A stretch of 64,000 bases of DNA from MPNO01 sp965205995 (GCA_965205995.1 OZ242200.1:310001-374000), one strand, 5' to 3'. Counted from the stretch's first letter, positions 52,739-61,689 are shown. Notes: generated by a model not told the origin, from the letters alone. A program made the numbers and translations.

Positions 52739-54541
52739 ATGAACATGCTGCAATTCGACCGCCCCTCGCTGGGCGGAAACCGCCAGATGGAATGGACCAG
52801 CGACGTCGCGGCCGAGATGCTGCGCCGGCTCGGGATCAAATACGTCTCGCTGAACCCCGGCGCCAGCTATCGCGGGTTCCACGATTCGATCGTCAACTAT
52901 CTAGGCAACGAAGACCCGCAGATGCTGCTCTGCCTGCACGAGGATCACGCGGTCTCGATCGCCCATGGCTATGCCAAGGTGACCGACGAGCCGATGGGGG
53001 CGATCGTCCATTCCAATGTCGGGCTGATGCACGGGCTGATGGCGATGTTCAACGCCTGGTGCGACCGCGCGCCGGTCTATGTGATGGGGGCGACCGGGCC
53101 GGTCGATGCGCCGCTGCGGCGGCCCTGGATCGACTGGATCCATACCGCCAAGGACCAGGGCATGATGCTCCGCAACTTCGTCAAATGGGACGACGAGCCG
53201 CGCTCCGCCGAGGCGATCGTCGAGACCATGCTTCGCGGCGGGATGATGGCGAAGACGCCGCCGCGCGGCCCGGTCTATATCTGCCTCGACGCCGGGCTCC
53301 AGGAGACCCGGCTCAACGGCGAGGTGACGATCCCGGACGCTTCCCGGTTCACGGCGCCGGAGACGCCGCACGCCTCGGCCGACGCGGTGGAAGCGGCGGC
53401 GGAGACGCTGATCGGCGCGGAGCGACCGGTGATGTTGATCGGCCGGGTCTCGCGCAGCCGCGAAGGCTGGGACCGCCGCGTGCGCCTTGCGGAGATGCTG
53501 GGCGCGCGGGTGGTCACCGACCTCAAGACCTCGGCCTCCTTCCCGACCGGCCACGCGCTGCATGCCGGCCCGCCTTCCAACTGGGTGCGCGGCCCGGGCG
53601 AGGACCTGGTGCGCGAAGCGGACGCGCTGCTGGTGCTCGACTGGATCGACCTCGCCGGCACCTTCAAGGCGCTCGGCCTCGGCTACGGCGTCGATGCCCA
53701 GGTGATCGACGTCACTCTCGATTCCTACGTCCATAACGGCTGGTCGATGGATCATTTCGGGCTCGCGGTGGGCGACCAGCGCCTGCTCGCGGACCCGGAC
53801 GCGTTTGTCGCCCAGCTTCTCCCCGTCGTCGAGGAGAAGCTGGACGGCCGGCCGAAATTCACCGGCGGCGACCCGGCGCCGCTGGTCGAGCCGGAGGCCA
53901 AGGATGCGTCCTCGCCGATCGCGCCGCGCGACATCGCCGGGGCGCTCAACAGGATCAAGGGCGAGAGGAAAATCACCCTGACCCGGGTGCCGCTCGGCTG
54001 GGCGGGCGATTCCTACCACTTCTCGGAGCCGCTCGATTACCTCGGCAATGACGGCGGCGGCGGGCTGGGCTCCGGTACCGGCAATGCGATCGGGGCCGGG
54101 CTGGCGCTGCTGGACTCGGGACGGGTGCCCGTCGCGATCCTCGGCGACGGCGATTTCATGCAGGGCGGCTCGGCGCTCTGGACCGCGGCGCATTACAACA
54201 TTCCGGTGCTGTTCGTGGTTTCCAACAACCGGTCGAACTTCAACGACGAGGTTCATCAGGAGGCGATGGCCAAGGAGCGGAGCCGCCCGGTCGAGAACCG
54301 CTGGATCGGCCAGCGCATAGACGACCCGGCGATCGACCTCGCGGGCTACGCGCGCGCGCAGGGCGTCGATGCGGCGGGTCCGGTCGAGACCTTGGGCGAA
54401 CTGCCGGCGGCTCTGGATGCGGCGATCGCGGCCGTCGAAGGCGGCAAGCCGTTCCTGCTCGACGTCGTGGTTCAGCCGGGCTACAGCGCGCCGATGGTGA
54501 CAAGGGCGAGCGGCGAGGCGTCGACCGGCATGGCGAGCTGA
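52739..54541 (+). CDS. ThDP-dependent enzyme (benzoylformate decarboxylase / acetolactate synthase-like)
   Basis: A 600-residue thiamine-diphosphate enzyme with three domains. The activating glutamate is Glu68 in LCLHEDHAVSIAHGYAK; the ThDP/magnesium motif starts GDGDFMQGG at 469 and ends with the Asn pair of VVSNNRSN. A sequence of this kind can decarboxylate 2-oxo acids or join them. With a 2-hydroxyacid dehydrogenase directly upstream, the natural pair would be hydroxyacid to oxoacid to aldehyde, as in the mandelate pathway, but no aldehyde dehydrogenase is adjacent. Last gene of the 45866-54541 operon. Confidence 0.93.
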   Translation: MNMLQFDRPSLGGNRQMEWTSDVAAEMLRRLGIKYVSLNPGASYRGFHDSIVNYLGNEDPQMLLCLHEDHAVSIAHGYAKVTDEPMGAIVHSNVGLMHGLMAMFNAWCDRAPVYVMGATGPVDAPLRRPWIDWIHTAKDQGMMLRNFVKWDDEPRSAEAIVETMLRGGMMAKTPPRGPVYICLDAGLQETRLNGEVTIPDASRFTAPETPHASADAVEAAAETLIGAERPVMLIGRVSRSREGWDRRVRLAEMLGARVVTDLKTSASFPTGHALHAGPPSNWVRGPGEDLVREADALLVLDWIDLAGTFKALGLGYGVDAQVIDVTLDSYVHNGWSMDHFGLAVGDQRLLADPDAFVAQLLPVVEEKLDGRPKFTGGDPAPLVEPEAKDASSPIAPRDIAGALNRIKGERKITLTRVPLGWAGDSYHFSEPLDYLGNDGGGGLGSGTGNAIGAGLALLDSGRVPVAILGDGDFMQGGSALWTAAHYNIPVLFVVSNNRSNFNDEVHQEAMAKERSRPVENRWIGQRIDDPAIDLAGYARAQGVDAAGPVETLGELPAALDAAIAAVEGGKPFLLDVVVQPGYSAPMVTRASGEASTGMAS

Positions 54542-54555
54542 GCGGGCGCAGGCGG

Positions 54556-54730
54556 CTACTCAAGGTGAAGGATGGGTTGCAGGCGACCAAAAACTACCCT
54601 TATCCCGAGTAGGCGCGTCCTTCGATACGCCCGCCTGCGGCGGGCTACTCAGGATGAGGGTGTTTGTTTGCCATCCACAACAATCCCTCATCCCGAGTAG
54701 GCGCGAAGCGCCGTATCGAGGGACGCCTGA
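54556..54730. repeat. REP-like palindromic repeat cluster, copy 2
   Basis: The same family as the repeat near 8 kb, in the opposite orientation: CTACTCAAGG...GATGGGTTG, then CTTCGATACG with a CCCGCC-TGC-GGCGGG hairpin and CTACTCAGGATGAG, then an inverted unit from CTCATCCCGAGTAG to CGTATCGAGG with a GGCGCGAAGCGCC hairpin. It fills the gap between the ThDP gene and a lone antitoxin gene. Confidence 0.75.
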
Positions 54731-54753
54731 CGGCAAAGACGAGGATGCGGGTG

Positions 54754-54978
54754 TCAAGACTCCGCGCCGGCGTCCCGATCGATGCCAGTGGAGAGGATGT
54801 CGCCCCGGACTTCGACCTTGTGACGCAGGCTGCCGATCAACTCGGCGTGCTGATGCTCGAAGGGGAGCAGACGCGCGACGGGCTTGCCGCGCTTGGTAAT
54901 GATAAGGCCGTCCTGGTCGAGGTCATCGAGCAGCGCCAGACACCGCTCCTTGAACTTCGCCGCGCCGATCATTTTCAT
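54754..54978 (-). CDS. Phd/YefM-type antitoxin without an adjacent toxin
   Basis: A 74-residue protein matching the prevent-host-death family: GAAKFKERCLALLDDLDQDG, then IITKRGKPVARLLPFE, the DNA-binding beta-strand signature, and the C-terminal IGSLRHKVEVRGDIL tail that normally grips a toxin. In complete systems a toxin gene (VapC- or RelE/Doc-like) overlaps or follows it; here the next sequence on the same strand is the palindromic repeat, and no toxin frame is visible either side. Start ATG 54978 has a GAGGGAG site; a second ATG lies two codons later. It may still repress its own promoter or be a vestige. Confidence 0.8.
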   Translation of the reverse strand: MKMIGAAKFKERCLALLDDLDQDGLIITKRGKPVARLLPFEHQHAELIGSLRHKVEVRGDILSTGIDRDAGAES

Positions 54979-55042
54979 TTCTCGCTCCCTCGGCTGAAGG
55001 CCACTAAACCTCGTTTGGCGACCTTCTATCTTGGGTTGAATA

Positions 55043-56119
55043 TCATAGCCGGGTTTCTTCGCCGAGCAGCGGGAAGGCGCCGAGCTCGGTCGCCTCGGTC
55101 ACCGCCGGCGCCTCGGTCACGAAGCGCGGGTCGATCTGGTCGAGCGCGGTGATGCCGATCAGCCCCATCGCGTTGTGGATCTCGGCCTCCAGGATCTCCA
55201 GCGCGCGGATCAGCGTGGCGGTGCCGCCGACGGCCAGCGCCCAGGCCTGAAGCCGGCCGATGGCCACCGCGTCGGCCCCGAGCGCGAGCGCCTTCAGGAC
55301 GTCGCTGCCCCTGGTGATCCCGGAATCGAGCACGATCTGCGCCCGACCGTCGACGGCCGCCACCACCTCGCGGAGAATGTCGACGGTGCCCTGGCCGTGG
55401 TCCATCTGGCGGCCGCCGTGATTGGAGACATAGATCACCTCGATCCCGTGCTCGACCGCGATCTCGGCGTCTTCGGCGGTCTGGATCCCCTTGAGGATGA
55501 AGGGGAGCCCGCCATGCTCCTTCATCGTCGCCATGGTGTCCCAGGTGATCCTGGTCTGCCATTCGCGCCCGGTCTGGGTGCGCACGCTGGGCGGCAGCCA
55601 GCGGCTCAGGAGCTGACGCTCGCGGCGGCCGTAATGCGCCGAATCGACGGTCAGCGCGAGCGCCGCATAGCCGGCATCCCTGGCTCGCCCGACGAGGTCG
55701 CGGATCCAGTCCTCGTCGCCCCGGATATAGATCTGGAAGATCTTCGGGTGGTCGACCGAGGCCGCGATCTCCTCGAGGCTCGGCTGGGTGACGGTGGAGA
55801 CCAGCTGCAGCGTGCCGAAGGCGGCCGCCGCCCTGGCGACGGCGATGCCGCCGTCGGGGGTGATGGTCTGGAGCGACCCGATCGGGGCGAGCAGGACCGG
55901 GATGCGCAGCCGATGACCCAGCAACGAGCCGGAGGTGTCGATCTCCGAGACGTCGCGCAGCACCCGGGGGCGGAACGCGATGCGGTCGAGCGCGTGCCGG
56001 TTTCGCCGCATCGTCGTTTCGGTTTCGGCGGCGCCGGTGATGTAGTTCCAGACCGGCTGGCTCACGGTGCCGCGCGCGGCGCGAATGATTTCATGCGTGG
56101 TCTCGTATCGTTCCGTCAT
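55043..56119 (-). CDS. FMN-dependent 2-hydroxyacid dehydrogenase/oxidase, copy 2
   Basis: Paralogue of the gene at 51656, 358 residues, with VSNHGGRQMDH giving the catalytic His-Arg, ALTVDSAHYGRRERQL, FILKGIQTAED and LDSGITRGSDVLKALALGA. Here the phosphate-loop region reads DSGI instead of DGGF, and the early loop is NYITGAAETETT. It lies on the opposite strand, divergent from the ABC transporter operon across about 140 bases. It may oxidise a related hydroxyacid brought in by that transporter. The ATG is followed by ERYETTHEIIRAARG; a longer frame upstream is unlikely to be translated. Confidence 0.93.
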   Translation of the reverse strand: MTERYETTHEIIRAARGTVSQPVWNYITGAAETETTMRRNRHALDRIAFRPRVLRDVSEIDTSGSLLGHRLRIPVLLAPIGSLQTITPDGGIAVARAAAAFGTLQLVSTVTQPSLEEIAASVDHPKIFQIYIRGDEDWIRDLVGRARDAGYAALALTVDSAHYGRRERQLLSRWLPPSVRTQTGREWQTRITWDTMATMKEHGGLPFILKGIQTAEDAEIAVEHGIEVIYVSNHGGRQMDHGQGTVDILREVVAAVDGRAQIVLDSGITRGSDVLKALALGADAVAIGRLQAWALAVGGTATLIRALEILEAEIHNAMGLIGITALDQIDPRFVTEAPAVTEATELGAFPLLGEETRL

Positions 56120-56261
56120 GGGGTGCTCCGCAAATTCGCTCCGCGTCCGTCGTTCGATCGGGTTGAGCCGTTGACAGTGATGGCGCCAGCGATGAAACAT
56201 GATCCCACGCCGGAGCGGCGGGCGCGAGGCGGCACGCCGCGGGGACGCCGTATGGAGAGCG

Positions 56262-57068
56262 ATGAGCACCATTCTTGAGATTTCCGAGGTCTCGAAGACC
56301 TACGATCTGGACAGCGACAACCCGGTGCAGGCGCTCGACCGGGTGACGCTGGACGTTGCCGAGGGCGAGTTCGTTTCGGTGATCGGCCCGAGCGGCTGCG
56401 GCAAGTCGACCCTGTTCAACATCGTCGGCGGCCTGATCGGCGAATACGAGGGCGATGTGCGGATCGGCGGCCGCGCGGTCGACGGCGCGCATCGCGATGT
56501 CGGCGTCGTGTTCCAGGAGGAATCGACCTTTCCCTGGCGCACCACGCTCGACAATGTCGCCTTCCCGCTCGAGGTCCAGGGAATGGCCAAGGCGGAGCGC
56601 GACGAGAAGGCGCGGAAGTTCGTCAGCCTGGTCGGGCTGGAAGGGTTCGAGCACCACTACCCGGCGCAGCTTTCCGGCGGTATGAAGCAGCGCACGGCGG
56701 TGGCGAGAACCCTCGCCTACGAGCCCCGCATCATGCTGCTCGACGAGCCGTTCGGCGCGCTCGACGAACAGACGCGCATGCTGCTCGGCGACAAGATGCT
56801 GGAGATCTGGACGGCGCTGAACCAGACCATGCTGCTGATCACCCACAACATCACCGAAGCGGTCCAGCTTTCGGACCGGGTGGTGGTGATGTCCTTCCGC
56901 CCGGGAAGGATCAAGGAGGTGATCTCCGTCGACCTGCCCCGCCCGCGCTCGTCCGAGGTGATTTCGACACCCAAATTCGGCGAATATGTCGGCAGGCTCT
57001 GGACGCTGCTGCGCGAGGAGGCGTCGCGCGGGATGGTCGACGCGGAAGCCCGGATCGCGGCGGGGTAG
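56262..57068 (+). CDS. ABC transporter ATP-binding protein (NitT/TauT type)
   Basis: A 268-residue ATPase with Walker A GPSGCGKST, Q-loop FQEESTFPWRTT, signature LSGGMKQRTAVAR and Walker B IMLLDEPFGALDEQTR, most like SsuB/TauB/NrtD proteins. It energises uptake through the two permeases encoded downstream. The ATG lies within a short gap after a divergent promoter region shared with the 2-hydroxyacid dehydrogenase copy 2. First gene of the 56262-63853 run. Confidence 0.95.
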   Translation: MSTILEISEVSKTYDLDSDNPVQALDRVTLDVAEGEFVSVIGPSGCGKSTLFNIVGGLIGEYEGDVRIGGRAVDGAHRDVGVVFQEESTFPWRTTLDNVAFPLEVQGMAKAERDEKARKFVSLVGLEGFEHHYPAQLSGGMKQRTAVARTLAYEPRIMLLDEPFGALDEQTRMLLGDKMLEIWTALNQTMLLITHNITEAVQLSDRVVVMSFRPGRIKEVISVDLPRPRSSEVISTPKFGEYVGRLWTLLREEASRGMVDAEARIAAG

Positions 57069-57138
57069 GGGTCGTTTCGCAGCCGCGGCGGGTTTCGGAT
57101 ACACTGCGGCGACTAAATACATGGAGGGAGGTCATCAA

Positions 57139-58104
57139 ATGGCTGGATATATGAAGACGGCGGCGCTTGCCGCCATGGCGGCCGCGGTCGCCGCCGCGCC
57201 CGCGGTGGCGCTCGACAAGGTCCGCATGGTCAACAGCACCAAGGTGGTGTTCGAGACCGAGCATCCCTACGCCGCGAAGGAAAACGGGATCTTCGAGAAA
57301 TACGGACTTGAGGTCCCGATCATCCATGGCTCGGGCGGTGCGGCATCGCTCCAGGCGGTGATCACCGGGAGCCAGGACGTGGTCTGGGGCAACGGCGTTC
57401 TCGGCGTCGTGTCGGCTTATGCCAAGGGGGCGCCGATCCGCGTGCTCGGCAGCAACATTCGCGGCGTGCCGGACCTCTACTGGTATGTGAAGACCGACAG
57501 CAAGATCAAGAGCTTCAAGGACCTCAAGGCGAGCGACGAGTTCGCCTATTCCAGGCCCGGTTCGACGACCAACCTCGCCGTCCTGTTCATCAAGGAGGCG
57601 CTCAATATCCCGGCCAAGGCGGTCTCGGTCGGCGGGCCGTCGGGCTCGCGCACCCAGCTCATGTCCGGCCAGGTGGCGACCGGATGGTCGGTCTTTCCGC
57701 TCAACAAGGATCTGTTGCGCAAAAAGAAGATCCGCATCATCGGCACCGGGGCCGCGGCCGCCGCGCTGACCGGCACCACCATCCGGGTGATCGCGGCGAA
57801 CGTGAACTGGCTCAACAAGAACCGCGACGCGGCCAGGCGCCTGATGAATGCGTTGATGGAGGGCCAGGCGCGCAGCTATTCGAGCGACGAACAACTCAAG
57901 ACCTATGCCAAGCGCTGGAAGCTCAACTACGAGGACATAAAGTCGGCGCCGATGGACACGCCGCTCAACTCCTCGACCTTCCTGCCGGTCGCCGGGCTTG
58001 AGAAGATCAACAAGATCGCGCTGGAGAGCAAGAAGATCAAGAAACTGCTCACCGCGGAACAGCTCAAGGAGCTGGTGCATCCGATGGGCAACAAGCCGAT
58101 CTAG
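57139..58104 (+). CDS. ABC transporter substrate-binding protein (NMT1/SsuA-like)
   Basis: A 321-residue receptor with a signal peptide (MAGYMKTAALAAMAAAVAAA, cleavage near AVA-L) and the NMT1/THI5-type fold seen in nitrate, taurine, aromatic sulfonate and pyrimidine receptors. The pocket segments are KENGIFEKYGLEVPIIHGSG and FAYSRPGSTTNLAVLFI. The GGAGGGAGGT ribosome site strongly supports the ATG chosen, six codons inside a longer frame. Ligand unknown. Confidence 0.9.
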   Translation: MAGYMKTAALAAMAAAVAAAPAVALDKVRMVNSTKVVFETEHPYAAKENGIFEKYGLEVPIIHGSGGAASLQAVITGSQDVVWGNGVLGVVSAYAKGAPIRVLGSNIRGVPDLYWYVKTDSKIKSFKDLKASDEFAYSRPGSTTNLAVLFIKEALNIPAKAVSVGGPSGSRTQLMSGQVATGWSVFPLNKDLLRKKKIRIIGTGAAAAALTGTTIRVIAANVNWLNKNRDAARRLMNALMEGQARSYSSDEQLKTYAKRWKLNYEDIKSAPMDTPLNSSTFLPVAGLEKINKIALESKKIKKLLTAEQLKELVHPMGNKPI

Positions 58105-58128
58105 GCTGCGGGTCACGGACGGCGCGGG

Positions 58129-58890
58129 ATGACGGGTTCGTTCAGGCTGTCGAAGTCGCCCCTCCTGGTCGGCGCTCTCGGGGTCGTGGTATTCTTCTGC
58201 GTGCTCGAGATCGCGGTCGACACCGGGATGGTGATGGAGCTCGTCGTCCCGCGCCCGTCCGACACCTTTTTTGCGTTTTTGCCGGTCCAGGAGGACATGG
58301 ACCTGGTCGGCAATTTTTTCGTCACCCTGGGGATGACCGCGGCCTCGACCGGGATCGCGCTCGCCATCGGGGTGCCGTTCGGATATTTCCTCTACCGCAA
58401 CCGGCGCTACGGCATCGCCTATGAGGGGTGGCTCGCGGCTGCCTTCGCCGCGCCGACCGTGCTGCTCTACCCGCTGTTCCTGGTGATCTTCGGGCGGACC
58501 TATCTGACGCTGATCATGATGGGGTTCATCCCGGGCGCGATCCCCATCATCATCCAGACGCGGCAGGGCCTGCTCGGCGTGCCGACGACGCTGCTCAATG
58601 TCGGGCGGAGCTTCAACGTCTCCGAGCGCGAGATGTTCTGGAAGATCCAGCTTCCGAGCGCCGTGCCGACCATCTTCACGGGCATTCGCATCGGGGTGAT
58701 GTATACTCTGGTGAACATCGTCGCGATCGAGTATTTGATCGACTTCGGCGGGTTGGGACGGATCGTCTCGGAGATGTATTTCCGTTTCGACACGCCCGGC
58801 ACCTATGCCAGCATCGTCGCGGTGATCCTGGTCAGCGTGCTCTTCTACTGGGGCTTCGGAAGGATCGAGAAGTGGCTCAGGCCGGTTTAG
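58129..58890 (+). CDS. ABC transporter permease, first subunit
   Basis: A 253-residue BPD-type permease with about six helices and the ATPase-contact loop around NVGRSFNVSEREMFWKIQLP. It overlaps the second permease gene by 19 bases, so the transporter has two different permease subunits rather than a homodimer. Located 24 bases after the receptor gene. Confidence 0.92.
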   Translation: MTGSFRLSKSPLLVGALGVVVFFCVLEIAVDTGMVMELVVPRPSDTFFAFLPVQEDMDLVGNFFVTLGMTAASTGIALAIGVPFGYFLYRNRRYGIAYEGWLAAAFAAPTVLLYPLFLVIFGRTYLTLIMMGFIPGAIPIIIQTRQGLLGVPTTLLNVGRSFNVSEREMFWKIQLPSAVPTIFTGIRIGVMYTLVNIVAIEYLIDFGGLGRIVSEMYFRFDTPGTYASIVAVILVSVLFYWGFGRIEKWLRPV

Positions 58891-59717
58891 TCGAAACCGC
58901 GGCGCCCGCCATCGCGACCGACCGCGAGGCCTCGGTATCCCGCATCCGCCTGCTCACCGTCATCTGCCTGATCGTGGCATGGGAAGGGCTGGCGGCGCTG
59001 GGCAGCCTCGAAATCCTCTACGGCGACGTGATCCCGTCGTCCTGGAAGATCGCCGCCGCCATCTGGGGCGAGATAACCGCGGCCGATTTCTACCGCGATC
59101 TCGGCATCACCTTCGCCGAGCATATCGTCGGCTTCATCGTCGGTTCGGCGCTCGCGCTCGCGCTCGGCATCGCCATGGGGGTGAACCCGCTGCTCCGCAA
59201 GGCGCTCGAACCCTATCTCAACGCCATCGGGTCGACGCCCAAGATCATTTTCCTGCCGATCCTGTTCCTCATCTTCGGCACCGGCATCGATTCCAAGATG
59301 GCCAAGGGCGCGCTGTCGGCGTTCTTCCCCGTGGTGTTCTCCACCGTGCTCGGCATGATCCTGATCAACCCCGTGCTGTTGCGCGTCGGCAAGTCGTTCA
59401 ACCTGGGCCAGTGGCACACGGTGACCAAGATCTACATCCCGGCGATGGTGAACCCGGTCATCACCGGTCTCCGGCTGGGCATGGCGATCACCGTCATCGG
59501 CGTCCTCGTCGCCGAGCTCAAATTCGCCGATGGCGGGCTCGGCTACCGGCTGGGGAACTATTACGAGCAGTTCAGGATCGCCGAGATGTACGCGATCATA
59601 CTGATCATCTTTGCGCTCGCCGCGCTCGCCAATATGGGCATGACGCGGCTGCAGACACATGCCAACCGGCATCAGGGCGGGACCGGGGCGCACAGCCTCT
59701 CGGTCGCCACAACCTGA
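58872..59717 (+). CDS. ABC transporter permease, second subunit
   Basis: A 281-residue permease with six helices; the ATPase-contact loop is LLRVGKSFNLGQWHTVTKIY followed by IPAMVNPVITGLRLGMAI. The GTG start (58872) has GGAAGGAT about six bases upstream and gives a cytoplasmic N-terminus. It differs clearly from the first permease. The end is 36 bases from the Rieske gene. Confidence 0.9.
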   Translation: MAQAGLVETAAPAIATDREASVSRIRLLTVICLIVAWEGLAALGSLEILYGDVIPSSWKIAAAIWGEITAADFYRDLGITFAEHIVGFIVGSALALALGIAMGVNPLLRKALEPYLNAIGSTPKIIFLPILFLIFGTGIDSKMAKGALSAFFPVVFSTVLGMILINPVLLRVGKSFNLGQWHTVTKIYIPAMVNPVITGLRLGMAITVIGVLVAELKFADGGLGYRLGNYYEQFRIAEMYAIILIIFALAALANMGMTRLQTHANRHQGGTGAHSLSVATT

Positions 59718-59753
59718 GGCGCCGGGACCAGTTGACCAGGAGGAGAGCGGGGT

Positions 59754-60122
59754 ATGGCAAAGGAGATCTTTGTCGCCAAATCCGATGATCTGCCAGACGG
59801 CGAGCGCAAGATCGTTCCCAACGGCAGTTCGGAGATCGGCGTCTATCGGGTGAAGGGGCAGCTTTACGCCTATCAGAATCTCTGCGCCCATCAGGGCGGG
59901 CCGGCCTGCGAAGGGCTGCTGATGGCCAAGGTCGAGGAGGTCATCGCCGAGGACAAGACCTATCAGGGGATGCGCTTCAATCACGACGAGATGCACATCG
60001 TCTGCCCCTGGCATGGCTGGGAGTACGATCTGGAGACCGGCGTGATGGTCGCGGACAACACGTTCCGCTTGAGGAAATACGACGTCGTCGAGAAAGAGGA
60101 CGGCATCTATGTCCTCGCCTGA
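59754..60122 (+). CDS. Rieske [2Fe-2S] protein
   Basis: A 122-residue ferredoxin-like Rieske protein. Cluster ligands are Cys44 and His46 in CAHQGG and Cys84 and His87 in CPWHGWEYD. The two halves are separated by about 37 residues, longer than the usual spacing, because of an insert (LLMAKVEEVIAEDK). It could deliver electrons to an oxygenase, but no oxygenase alpha subunit is in the window. Together with the overlapping 108-residue gene and the amidohydrolase it forms one operon downstream of the ABC transporter, and may act in redox of the imported compound. Confidence 0.93.
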   Translation: MAKEIFVAKSDDLPDGERKIVPNGSSEIGVYRVKGQLYAYQNLCAHQGGPACEGLLMAKVEEVIAEDKTYQGMRFNHDEMHIVCPWHGWEYDLETGVMVADNTFRLRKYDVVEKEDGIYVLA

Positions 60123-60435
60123 ACCGCCGGAAGAGGAGGTCGGCGATCTGCTCGCCGATGTCGGCGAGGAAACGGACAAGCTCAAGGCCTTCGCCCGGAA
60201 GATCCTTGAACTCGAGGGCGGCGAGGAGCCGCCCGACGCGTTGATCCAGGAAGGACTCACCGCGCTGACCAGGCTGTACACGGTCAAGTTCCAGATCGGC
60301 GAGCGCTGGTCGCCCTTTGTCGACGACCGCGCGATGCCGGCGACGGCCGTGATGATCATGTCCACGGCGATGCTGCGGGCCGTGAATGTCGAGCTGTTCG
60401 AGCTCGGCATGTGGCAAGCCTGGTCGGGCGCCTGA
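60109..60435 (+). CDS. Unknown helical protein (108 aa) coupled to Rieske
   Basis: Unrecognised. The ATG lies 14 bases inside the Rieske gene (in another frame), so translation is coupled. The first 45 residues are acidic (SSPEPPEEEVGDLLADVGEE), the rest form helices with hydrophobic faces: ALIQEGLTALTRLYTVKFQI and AVMIMSTAMLRAVNVELFEL. No cysteine or histidine cofactor motif is present. A structural partner of the Rieske protein or of the amidohydrolase, which begins 12 bases later, is plausible. Reality is well supported by its length, codon use and gene overlap. Confidence 0.75.
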   Translation: MSSPEPPEEEVGDLLADVGEETDKLKAFARKILELEGGEEPPDALIQEGLTALTRLYTVKFQIGERWSPFVDDRAMPATAVMIMSTAMLRAVNVELFELGMWQAWSGA

Positions 60436-60447
60436 CGGAGACGAGCA

Positions 60448-61689
60448 ATGGATATTCCGACAAGCGACATCCACAAGATGAGCGTCGAGGAGTTCGACAC
60501 CAAGAAGCTCCTGCTGAACGCCGCGCGCCAGCGCGACCGGCGCAAGCTGGAGGATGTGCTGATCGTCGATGTCGACTGCCATCACTACGAAAACGAATCG
60601 CTGCGCGACATCATCCAGTACATCGAAGACCCGGTGATCAAGCAGACCGGCCTGCTCTATTCCGGCGGCGGCACCGGGGCGCAGACGCCGCTGCTTCCGG
60701 GCGTGGTCGGCTACCAGGACATCTCCGGCCGGGTCATGCGCTACCCGCTGCGCAAGCTGGAGCAGACGCCCGCCGACGGCACCCACCGCGACATCCACCT
60801 CTCGCTCAAATGGATGGATGCGATGGGGGTCGACTACGTCTCGATGTTCCCGACGCCGATGCTGCTGCTCGGCCTGCACCCGCAGCCCGAGATCGAGGTC
60901 GCGATGTCGCGGGCCTATAACCGCTGGCTGGTGGAACAGATCCTGCCGCAGAACGAGCGCATCACCTCGATGCTCTATCTGCCGTTCAACGACCCAGAAG
61001 CCAGCTACAAGATGGTCCAGGATTTCGGCGACAGGCCGGGGGTGGTCGGCTTCTCGGTGGTGTCGACGCGCTACAAGCCGGTCTACGACAACGCCTATAT
61101 GAAGACCTACCGGCTGATGGAGGAGATGGGCAAGCCGCTCGCCTTCCACGCCTCCTATAACTGGAACGACCCGCTGCTCGGCGCGACCAACCGGTTCCTC
61201 GTCACCCACGCGATGGGCTTCACCATCTACAACGCCATGCACTGCGCCAACTGGGTGATCAACGGCCTGCCCGAGCGTTTCCCGGGGCTCAAGGTGATCT
61301 GGATCGAATCCGGCCTCGCCTGGGTCCCGTGGCTGATGCAGCGCCTCGACAACGATTACCGGATGCGGAGCTCCGAGGCGCCGTCGCTCAGGAAGCTGCC
61401 GAGCGAGTACATGCAGGACATGTACTACTCCTCGCAGCCGATGGAGGTCCCCAACGACCTCGACATCCTCGAGATGACCTTCAAGATGATCAAGGCGGAA
61501 ACCCAGCTTCTCTGGTGCTCCGACTATCCCCATTGGGACATGGATCTGCCGAGCGTGATCTACGATCTGCCCTTCCTCGACGACACCGCCAAGCGCAACA
61601 TCCTCGGCGAGAACGCGCGCCGGCTGTTCGACCTCGATGTGTCGGGGCGCTTCCCCAACTACGCAGCGCCCGGCGGCGGAAGCGCGTGA
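60448..61689 (+). CDS. Metal-dependent amidohydrolase / decarboxylase-like protein (copy B)
   Basis: A 413-residue paralogue of the gene at 36577. The shared blocks are RQRDRRKLEDVLIVDVDCHH, TPADGTHRDIHLSLKWMDAM, ITSMLYLPFNDPEASYKMVQ and LLWCSDYPHWDMDLP. The metal motif again begins with Asp (VDVDCHHYE) instead of His, typical of decarboxylase-type members. The main differences are in an insert around residues 68-85 (GGGTGAQTPLLPG). It overlaps the MmgE/PrpD gene by four bases. Confidence 0.9.
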   Translation: MDIPTSDIHKMSVEEFDTKKLLLNAARQRDRRKLEDVLIVDVDCHHYENESLRDIIQYIEDPVIKQTGLLYSGGGTGAQTPLLPGVVGYQDISGRVMRYPLRKLEQTPADGTHRDIHLSLKWMDAMGVDYVSMFPTPMLLLGLHPQPEIEVAMSRAYNRWLVEQILPQNERITSMLYLPFNDPEASYKMVQDFGDRPGVVGFSVVSTRYKPVYDNAYMKTYRLMEEMGKPLAFHASYNWNDPLLGATNRFLVTHAMGFTIYNAMHCANWVINGLPERFPGLKVIWIESGLAWVPWLMQRLDNDYRMRSSEAPSLRKLPSEYMQDMYYSSQPMEVPNDLDILEMTFKMIKAETQLLWCSDYPHWDMDLPSVIYDLPFLDDTAKRNILGENARRLFDLDVSGRFPNYAAPGGGSA

